Shown here: piece by piece, positions 58,063 through 64,000 of the stretch | How the letters are laid out: each line of letters opens with the position of its first letter | Position numbering within the stretch: the stretch's first letter is position 1 | Assembly: GCF_029892965.1 (NCBI RefSeq) | Contig: NZ_JARXWN010000006.1 | Coordinates: 179,039-243,038 of the forward strand | Source: Dysgonomonas sp. PF1-14 | Lineage (GTDB): Bacteria > Bacteroidota > Bacteroidia > Bacteroidales > Dysgonomonadaceae | DNA length: 64,000 nt | Direction: 5' to 3' | Position numbers and translations under genes: made by a program | Notes under the pieces: generated by a model | Databases searched by the model: none | The model's input: the letters and a program-made list of their open reading frames with translations, nothing else | What the model was told of the DNA's origin: nothing

Positions 58063-59628
58063 ATGGCTGAAAATAACCAAGAAATCATTAATCCTCTTGT
58101 AAAAGAGAGGCCTTCGTCCTATGCTGATAAGCTTGGGAGGTTATATATTTCAACTATATCTAAAAACTCAAAAAAAGAAAAAGGTCAATTCTTTACTCCC
58201 ATTGAAATCGCAGATTTTATGGGTAAGCAAATCTATGTAAATAAATCATCAATATCTATTTTAGATCCTGGATGTGGAATAGGGATGCTTTCATGTAGCC
58301 TTATAGAGAATATCACAAAAGATAATGCTATAAGAAATATAAAACTGATAGTTTATGAAATAGATATTTCTGTGCTTCCATATACAAAACTAGTATTAGA
58401 TTATCTGAGAGAAACACTAAAAAAGAATGGAACAGAATTATCTTACACCATAAACAACGAAGATTTTGTTTTAAGTAATTATCAGGCTCTTGACTTACAA
58501 CCCCGAATGATGCAGGATGAACTTGAAAAATTCGATATAATAATATCTAATCCGCCCTATTTTAAGCTATCAAAAGAAGATATCAGAGTAAAGGTCTCAC
58601 AATCCATAATTAATGGTCAGCCAAATATATATTCTCTTTTTATGGCTATCTCATCTTGCTTGCTAAATGATGACGGGCAATTAATTTTTATAGTACCCCG
58701 TAGTTTTACATCAGGACGATATTTCAGGCTTTTCAGAAATTTCTTTTTAAATAATATCCAGGTATCATTCATACATTTATTCAATACCCGTAAAGATACT
58801 TTTTCAAAAGATAATGTATTACAGGAAACATTAATTCTAAAAGGTAAAAAGAAAACTTTTTCAAACATAGATAATTCAATAATTATATCATCAAGTCAAG
58901 GTATTAATGATCTTGACATCCCTAAACAAAAATCTTATCCGTTAAAAGATTTAATTGATACGGATTCTGTTGAAAAAATCATTCATTTACCTGTGAATAC
59001 TGAAGAGGAAGAGATTATTAAGCTATTTAAGACATGGACCGGAAGTTTAAATAAATATGATATTCAAATATCTACCGGGCCGGTCGTAGCTTTTCGTTCA
59101 GAAGAGTTTTTGCTTGAAAATCCTGAAACGGATAACGCACCATTATTTTGGCTTCATAATGTAATAAAAATGCTGGTGGATCATCCCGTCTACCGAAAGG
59201 ATAAGAAACAATACATGATAATCTCGCATGAATCCAGAGCCATCTTGTTACCCAATAAAAATTATGTTTTTCTTCGACGTTTCAGTTCAAAAGACGATAA
59301 GAGTCGATTAATTGCAGCACCTTATTTTTGTAGCACATCTAAAGCTAACTTTATTGGTGTTGAAAATAAATTGAACTACATTTACCGACCTAAAGGACAT
59401 TTAGAGAGGTTTGAAACGATGGGTATATCTGCATTGTTAGATAGTGATCTGTTCGATACCTACTTCAGAACATTTAACGGAAATGTAAATGTGAGTGCTA
59501 CTGAATTGCGAGAAATGCCTATGCCTCCTTTAGAGATTATTAAAGAGATTGGGAAACAACTGATTTTAAAGAATGATTTCTCGATTGAAAACGTAAACGA
59601 AATAGTAAATAGTTTTTTCAAAATATAG
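58063..59628 (+). CDS. Type II N6-adenine DNA methyltransferase (BsuBI/PstI-type system)
   Basis: 521 aa. SAM-binding motif I DPGCGIG starting at Asp68 and catalytic motif NPPY at 163-166, in the order I-IV of gamma-type/Eco57I-like adenine methyltransferases. A target recognition region fills the C-terminal half. It should protect the host genome at the partner enzyme's site. If the pair is truly PstI-like the site would be CTGCAG, which is inference from family. The endonuclease gene starts 1 nt after the stop codon. Confidence 0.9.
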   Translation: MAENNQEIINPLVKERPSSYADKLGRLYISTISKNSKKEKGQFFTPIEIADFMGKQIYVNKSSISILDPGCGIGMLSCSLIENITKDNAIRNIKLIVYEIDISVLPYTKLVLDYLRETLKKNGTELSYTINNEDFVLSNYQALDLQPRMMQDELEKFDIIISNPPYFKLSKEDIRVKVSQSIINGQPNIYSLFMAISSCLLNDDGQLIFIVPRSFTSGRYFRLFRNFFLNNIQVSFIHLFNTRKDTFSKDNVLQETLILKGKKKTFSNIDNSIIISSSQGINDLDIPKQKSYPLKDLIDTDSVEKIIHLPVNTEEEEIIKLFKTWTGSLNKYDIQISTGPVVAFRSEEFLLENPETDNAPLFWLHNVIKMLVDHPVYRKDKKQYMIISHESRAILLPNKNYVFLRRFSSKDDKSRLIAAPYFCSTSKANFIGVENKLNYIYRPKGHLERFETMGISALLDSDLFDTYFRTFNGNVNVSATELREMPMPPLEIIKEIGKQLILKNDFSIENVNEIVNSFFKI

Positions 59629-59629
59629 T

Positions 59630-60580
59630 ATGAATTTATTTGTGAGTAAAGTGGATGAAGCTCAGGAAATACTAAAAGCATTAGGATTACCTGTTGCCCA
59701 ACAAAATGAAATGTCCGCATTAACATTGCTTGCTTTATGTGATATAAAAGAAGATAGTAAATGGTCTGATGCAATAAGACAAAGCATGGGTGTAACGAAA
59801 GGTGTAATGACTTTTGTGAATGAAAATTACAAGAAAGCTCAACCCTATGCTCCTAATACAAGAGAAACATTTCGCAGACAGGTACTACACCAATTAGTGC
59901 AGGCAAGAGTAGTTGATTATAATCCCGATATACCTAATTTACCTGTGAATAGTCCGAGAGCCCACTATGCCATAGGTAAAGAAGCCTTAGAAGTAATCAA
60001 ATCTTATGGGTCTGCTGAATGGGACGATAAACTATCAAATTTTATAAGTTCAGTAGGTAAGTTAAGTGAGATATATGATAAAGCGAGAGAAATGCAAATG
60101 ATTCCTGTAATCATTGAAGGTGAAGAGTATAAACTATCTGCAGGAAAACATAATGTTATTCAGGCTGCTGTGATAGAAGAGTTCGCTCCACGTTTTTCAC
60201 CTGGGGCAAAAGTTCTTTATATCGGAGACACAGCTAAAAAAGATTTGTATGTCGATTCTAAAACTTTGGAAGAGATAGGCATACCTATAACTGAACATAG
60301 TAAATTACCGGATATAGTAATTTATGATAAGGATAAAGAGTGGCTGTTTCTGATAGAAGTAGTAACTTCTCACGTACCAGTTTCTCCCAAAAGAGTGCTT
60401 GAAATGGAAGAATTCTTAAGTGATTGTAAAATTGGAAAAGTGTATGTTACCGCTTTCCCTGATAAAGCTGAATTTAGAAAATATGTTGCTGATATTGCAT
60501 GGGAAACAGAAGTTTGGATAGCAGATAATCCTGATCATATGATTCACTTTAACGGGGATAGGTTTATTGGACCCCGCTAA
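59630..60580 (+). CDS. BsuBI/PstI family type II restriction endonuclease
   Basis: 316 aa. The N-terminal helical/winged-helix domain (about 1-160; ETFRRQVLHQLVQARVVDYNPD) and C-terminal catalytic domain match the two-domain BsuBI/PstI family. The probable active site has Asp228 in PDIVIYD and Glu243 in FLIEVVTSHVPVSPKR. It cuts unmethylated foreign DNA. Tight spacing behind the methyltransferase ensures cotranscription. A terminator follows at 60899-60937. Confidence 0.92.
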   Translation: MNLFVSKVDEAQEILKALGLPVAQQNEMSALTLLALCDIKEDSKWSDAIRQSMGVTKGVMTFVNENYKKAQPYAPNTRETFRRQVLHQLVQARVVDYNPDIPNLPVNSPRAHYAIGKEALEVIKSYGSAEWDDKLSNFISSVGKLSEIYDKAREMQMIPVIIEGEEYKLSAGKHNVIQAAVIEEFAPRFSPGAKVLYIGDTAKKDLYVDSKTLEEIGIPITEHSKLPDIVIYDKDKEWLFLIEVVTSHVPVSPKRVLEMEEFLSDCKIGKVYVTAFPDKAEFRKYVADIAWETEVWIADNPDHMIHFNGDRFIGPR

Positions 60581-61146
60581 TTCTATTAGATAGAATAAAT
60601 TTTTGACGAGGATAATAATATCTAAACATATTGAAGTCAAATATTTGTCAGTCATGCAAAAATACTGTAATTTTAATGCTGAAAAGTTGGATACGGATTT
60701 AGGGCAATATGCTGAAAAGCGGATGTCAATTTAGAGACAAAAAAACATAACTAAATCGTAACCTATAAAGATTTTTGAAATATTAAATCTAATGATTTAG
60801 AATAAGATAGGTGTTTTTCGGACAGGTCCGTCAACGCCCACCAAGACATAAAATTGGTGGAAGTCAACAAAAGACAGAAACTTCAATTAAGAGACAAGAA
60901 TCCTGTTAATCAATAGATTAATGGGATTTTTCTTTTTACATAGTGGACATAATAGGACGATAAAAGACATAAGAAGACAGTGGGGCTGTGTGCAAACCGT
61001 GTGTAAAAAACAACCTCAATTTTCGCACACGAATAGACAAATAACTAACTGGAATCAAGTGTCTTACAAAGACCTAGTTTGGCGTTTTCAAGGCGATAAA
61101 TCCTTTAACGATAAACTATAATTTTGTCGAATTAAAAGGAGAAAAA
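60581..61146. other. 566-bp noncoding region upstream of the integrase
   Basis: Contains an 18-bp near-direct repeat (TCAATTTAGAGACAAAAA at 60726-60743 and TCAATTAAGAGACAAGAA at 60883-60900), palindromes CGGAC-AG-GTCCG (60819-60830) and CCACCAA/TTGGTGG (60838-60860), and a terminator (60899-60937). The repeats could be arm-type integrase or Xis binding sites. No gene is convincing. Confidence 0.55.
60899..60937 (+). terminator. Intrinsic terminator after the restriction-modification operon
   Basis: AATCCTGTTAATC pairs with GATTAATGGGATT (two G-U pairs) around loop AATA, followed by tttctttttt-like T-rich DNA. It insulates the integrase gene from the defence operon. Confidence 0.8.
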
Positions 61147-62367
61147 ATGAAAAGTACCTATCGTGTTCTGTTCTACATCAGGAAAACAAGGCCAAACAAA
61201 GACGGTTCAGTAACAATTGCAATCCGTATTACGATTGACGGAGAATCTATTGAATTTAATCCAAAGTTGTTTGTAAATCCCTCTATCTGGAACCCAATCG
61301 GGCGAGCGGAAGGAAGAACCAAAGAAGCCAAAGAAATAAATGACGCTTTGGATAAAATTCGTTCTGACTTGAAAAGTCATTATAATGAAATTTACGAAAG
61401 AGATGGATTTGTTACTCCAAAGAGATTACGTGATGCATATCTCGGCTTAGATATTCAAAAATATACGTTATTATCAATGTATGACAGTTTGGTAGAACAA
61501 AAGCGTAATCTTGTGGATAAGGCTATCCGAAGCACCACTCTGTCAAAATACACGGCAACAAGGAAACGGATTGAAGATTTTCTTTTTCACCAGTACAGCA
61601 AGAAAGATATGCCTTTGAGGGAAGTTAATTATCAGTTTATTTCTGATTATGAGATATATCTCAAATCTGCATGCAATTGCGGACATAATTCATCTGTAAA
61701 GCATCTGCGTTACTTAAAGAAAGTATTAACTACCGCCTTGAAAAATAAGTATATATCCACAGACCCTTTTGACGAATATAAACTTGGATATAAGCCTGTA
61801 AAGAAAGAATTTCTGATTGAACCTGAAATCAAGAAGTTGATGAATAAGAAATTTAACTCAAACCGATTGGAAGAGGTGCGGGATGTATTTCTATTCCAAA
61901 TTTTCACCGGATTAGCATATATAGACGCTGCTAATCTAAAAGAAGATAATATCATAGAAGATGGCTTCGGACAGAAATGGATACAACTTACTCGGCAGAA
62001 ATCTTCCGTTCAAGCAAATATCCCATTATTAGATGTCCCCTTATCCATTCTTAAGAAGTATAAAGGGTTGAATAATGGAAAACTTCTCCCAATGCACACG
62101 AACCAAAAGATGAATGAATATTTGAAAGAAATTGCAGCGTTATGCGGTATAAATAAGAGACTTACAACACACTGTGGCAGGCACAGTTTCGGAACGATAA
62201 TGCTGACCAAAGGTGTTTCTATCGAAAGTGTTTCCAAAATGTTAGGTCATACAAATATAAGAACAACACAAATTTATGCCAGGATAATAGACCAAAAGTT
62301 GAGTAGTGATATGGAGAATTTGGCATTGAAGCTGAATAAAAGGAAAGATAAAGAAAAAATCTCATAG
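61147..62367 (+). CDS. Tyrosine recombinase (ICE integrase)
   Basis: 406 aa. N-terminal Arm-DNA-binding-like and core-binding SAM-like domains (about 1-215), then the catalytic domain. His342, Arg345, His368 and nucleophile Tyr377 are present (THCGRHSFG, LGHTN, IYARI). The position of the first catalytic arginine reads TGLAYID with Ala257. IntDOT-like enzymes of Bacteroides also lack this arginine. It should integrate and excise the element. An AAAAGGAG ribosome-binding-like sequence precedes the ATG. Confidence 0.93.
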   Translation: MKSTYRVLFYIRKTRPNKDGSVTIAIRITIDGESIEFNPKLFVNPSIWNPIGRAEGRTKEAKEINDALDKIRSDLKSHYNEIYERDGFVTPKRLRDAYLGLDIQKYTLLSMYDSLVEQKRNLVDKAIRSTTLSKYTATRKRIEDFLFHQYSKKDMPLREVNYQFISDYEIYLKSACNCGHNSSVKHLRYLKKVLTTALKNKYISTDPFDEYKLGYKPVKKEFLIEPEIKKLMNKKFNSNRLEEVRDVFLFQIFTGLAYIDAANLKEDNIIEDGFGQKWIQLTRQKSSVQANIPLLDVPLSILKKYKGLNNGKLLPMHTNQKMNEYLKEIAALCGINKRLTTHCGRHSFGTIMLTKGVSIESVSKMLGHTNIRTTQIYARIIDQKLSSDMENLALKLNKRKDKEKIS

Positions 62368-62563
62368 AAAAATGATTAGTCTAAAGAAATTAATAGACTT
62401 GACAAGGTGGGCTGCCTCTTATGATTCCTCCTTAACCAGAAAAAAGTCGATAACATTTATCCAATGTATTTTATAAATTATTTACGAATTATTCTCAGGC
62501 AACTCTAGAATTGGCTAAAAAAATTCTTTACTTTGTATCACTATTGATACCTAAAAGAAAAAC

Positions 62564-62580
62564 CCCCACATAAAGTGGGG
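62564..62580 (-). terminator. Terminator of the 43-codon gene
   Basis: CCCCAC/GTGGGG stem with a 5-nt loop. On the minus strand it is followed by gtttttctttt. It lies 10 nt beyond the stop codon of the small gene at 62591-62722. It may also stop readthrough from the integrase. Confidence 0.8.
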
Positions 62581-62590
62581 TCTAGATAAT

Positions 62591-62722
62591 TTAGATATTC
62601 TTCTTCAGAAATCTAAATACGCCTCCTTTAGGATGATAAATACGTTTACCATTACGCGGAACGTAAGGTGTAAAAACATATTCCTGTTCATCAGGAGACT
62701 CTTTAAAGATTTTCTCGTCCAT
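62591..62722 (-). CDS. Small basic protein, 43 aa
   Basis: Begins MDEKIFKESPDEQEYVF and continues to PRNGKRIYHPKGGVFRFLKKNI. The acidic start and basic end with the wording YVPRNGKRIYHPKG resemble small uncharacterised Bacteroidetes proteins, as far as I recall. A clean start, a terminator 10 nt after the stop and no competing frame support a real gene. Function unknown; DNA or RNA binding is possible from charge. Confidence 0.6.
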   Translation of the reverse strand: MDEKIFKESPDEQEYVFTPYVPRNGKRIYHPKGGVFRFLKKNI

Positions 62723-62751
62723 AAATTCGAAAAAATTAAGAGTTAATAATT

Positions 62752-62786
62752 AGGAGTTAAAAGGTCAGAGTTTTAACTCCTTTTTT
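62752..62786 (+). terminator. Intrinsic terminator, plus strand
   Basis: Perfect 11-bp stem AGGAGTTAAAA / TTTTAACTCCT with an 8-nt loop followed by TTTTTT. It lies just upstream of the small minus-strand gene. It could end plus-strand transcription from the integrase, or act as an insulator. Confidence 0.8.
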
Positions 62787-63625
62787 ATTTATAAGGCTAT
62801 CCTCTGATAACCTTAAAACAAAGATATTACAAATATCTGGTAGTTATTGTTTTAGTTTTGAACAGGAGTGTTAATAACTTTTTTCTTTTTAGTAGATTAG
62901 ACAATGTTAGGAGTAAATTTTAATCACATATTACTACTATCCGATTTTATAAATTAACATTCCATTTCAGAAATTTTTTCATCATTGTTGAAAATAAAAG
63001 AATCTGTTTTATAATGTATCTAGCACATTATAAAATACTTGTATCTTTATGTATGCAGAATTATTTCCAATAATAATTTTAAAAAAATAATTAGAGTAAA
63101 GATATATATCGCTTTTAAAAAGAGTCAAGTACAACTAAAAACTCAAATATTATTTTTTATCTTTTCGCTATTTCTATTTATTTCCAAAAGGAAAATGATA
63201 TAATTGGCTTTCTCAATATCCTGCGACCCTTTCCTCCATTTTGTTATACTTCATTTCAGAAACAGTCTCGGATAATAAACCAAGAGTAGCTACTTTCAGG
63301 CTACACTTGAATATTTAACTTTCTACTGCTATTGATATGCTGTGATAGCATATTTTTATATTATCCACTATCTAACGATGCCCTTTCCCGTTTCTTCCAT
63401 AACTATTCCACGTTTGTCTGGGAGCCATCCTTGTTCGGTCTATTGTTCATCAGAGCAAAGGTATGATAGTGTTTAGACCATGTATGTTCAGAGCCTGTCG
63501 GTTTCCGCAAAAATCTTCCTCTTTCCTTCGGCGAGCGTATTTATTGACGGAAAAACATCCCTGCTTTAAACACAATACCTTTTGTTGCTCTATGAAACAA
63601 AAACGACCGACCTGACGGATGACGC
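62787..63625. other. 839-bp gene-poor stretch
   Basis: AT-rich to about 63180, then more mixed. I see no convincing protein gene on either strand. Contents: a hairpin followed by T-run (63335-63357) and a minus-strand -7 box TACCTTTG at 63463-63456 in gagcaaaggtatgatag. A small RNA, a leader or the element boundary could lie here, but no attachment repeat was identified. Confidence 0.5.
63335..63357 (+). terminator. Hairpin with T-run in the gene-poor stretch
   Basis: ATATGCT-gtgat-AGCATAT followed by TTTTTAT. It has the form of an intrinsic terminator on the plus strand, though no upstream plus-strand gene is evident. Confidence 0.55.
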
Positions 63626-63922
63626 ATGAAAAAAAATGTCATAGTTATGAGAAACGGGAAAAACATATTGAAACAAAACTCCCTCGCCTCTGGAATCATC
63701 ATAAAATTTGGTTTGTGGGTGGCAGGGTTTGCATTGTGTGCGTGGGTAGTTACTCATCTGAGTATAAACACATCCGTAGTCTTAGGTTGTGTATTTGCTT
63801 ATATGGGAATCTGCCTTGTATTCAAGGTCGTGAAGTTTGTATTGAAAGTTATTCTTTCCCTACTCTCCTTTATCATCATTACCGCATTAATTCTATTACT
63901 CATCTCACTGCTGTCCCATTAA
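63626..63922 (+). CDS. Small membrane protein, 98 aa
   Basis: Starts MKKNVIVMRNGKNILKQN; an in-frame ATG at 63647 would give 91 aa. Two to three hydrophobic helices (about 24-44, 47-66 and 72-96) with few charges between. Family not recognised. It is probably an integral inner-membrane protein. A second frame overlapping it on the same strand is less protein-like, as it has no coherent helices. Whether it belongs to the ICE or to the chromosome is unclear. Confidence 0.55.
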   Translation: MKKNVIVMRNGKNILKQNSLASGIIIKFGLWVAGFALCAWVVTHLSINTSVVLGCVFAYMGICLVFKVVKFVLKVILSLLSFIIITALILLLISLLSH

Positions 63923-64000
63923 AATCGCAAATATCTCTTTAATTTATTTGATAATTAGTTAGTTACAGGTATTTTTCGAGCGCGACGATTTCAATTTATA

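Noticed and set aside
60921..61121. 66-codon frame before the integrase
   Set aside because: Its start codon lies in a strong terminator stem, and the frame ends just before the integrase leader. It is probably chance coding across a regulatory region.
63619..63942. 107-codon frame overlapping the small membrane protein on the same strand
   Set aside because: Composition is irregular, with many Cys and His and no helices, whereas the competing frame gives coherent membrane helices.

Overview
The window looks like part of a large Bacteroidales chromosome. Most of it appears to be an integrative and conjugative element (ICE) of the CTnDOT type carrying two kinds of cargo. Support for the order comes from TAnnTTTG -7 promoter boxes, SusC/SusD pairs, Bacteroidetes tra genes (DUF4141, DUF4133/4134, DUF3408), an RteC-like gene and one enzyme ending in a type IX secretion sorting domain. 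The sorting domain suggests a Dysgonomonas/Proteiniphilum/Paludibacter-like host rather than classical Bacteroides. That placement is inference. I see no tRNA, rRNA, CRISPR or transposase gene.

Layout: (1) 1-8126, minus strand: the tra operon, read traA(ParA)-traB-traD-traE-traF-traG-traI-traJ-traK-traL-traM, with traM cut by the window edge. (2) 8127-8996: noncoding hub with a TATCG-rich array, a 10-bp-phased G-rich repeat and five consecutive hairpins, the best oriT/regulatory candidate. (3) 8997-13177, plus: mobilisation protein, relaxase, a DUF493 gene and the YWFCY/TraG coupling protein. (4) 13344-13977, minus: an RteC-like gene broken by a frame change. (5) 14061-42803: a polysaccharide utilisation locus (PUL). 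It holds an esterase/GH2/GH30 operon, an AraC regulator, then a symporter-GH130-SusC-SusD-surface lipoprotein-GH-GH-GH26 operon, an esterase, a GH3-GH2 operon and a GH5 enzyme. The gene content points to an acetylated beta-mannan or glucomannan. (6) 42911-53423, minus: ICE maintenance genes (two HTH proteins, DUF3945, topoisomerase III, DUF1896, giant methylase/helicase). (7) 53596-60580, plus: a defence segment with a catalytically dead long Argonaute, a membrane protein and a split nuclease-like gene in one overlapping operon, followed by a BsuBI/PstI-type restriction-modification pair. (8) 61147-62367: tyrosine recombinase. (9) 62368-64000: a 43-codon minus-strand gene with its own terminator, a long gene-poor stretch, and a small membrane protein.

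How it fits together: the integrase, HTH proteins and RteC remnant would handle integration and excision. The relaxase, coupling protein and tra operon would move the DNA. The PUL would benefit the recipient by breaking down mannan: surface endo-enzymes, SusC/D import, periplasmic exo-enzymes and esterases, then inner-membrane uptake and cytoplasmic GH130. The Argonaute and restriction systems would protect the host or the element. The most notable candidate is the Argonaute operon at 53596-57796. I could not define the ICE ends: no attachment-site repeat was recognised, and the left end is outside the window.
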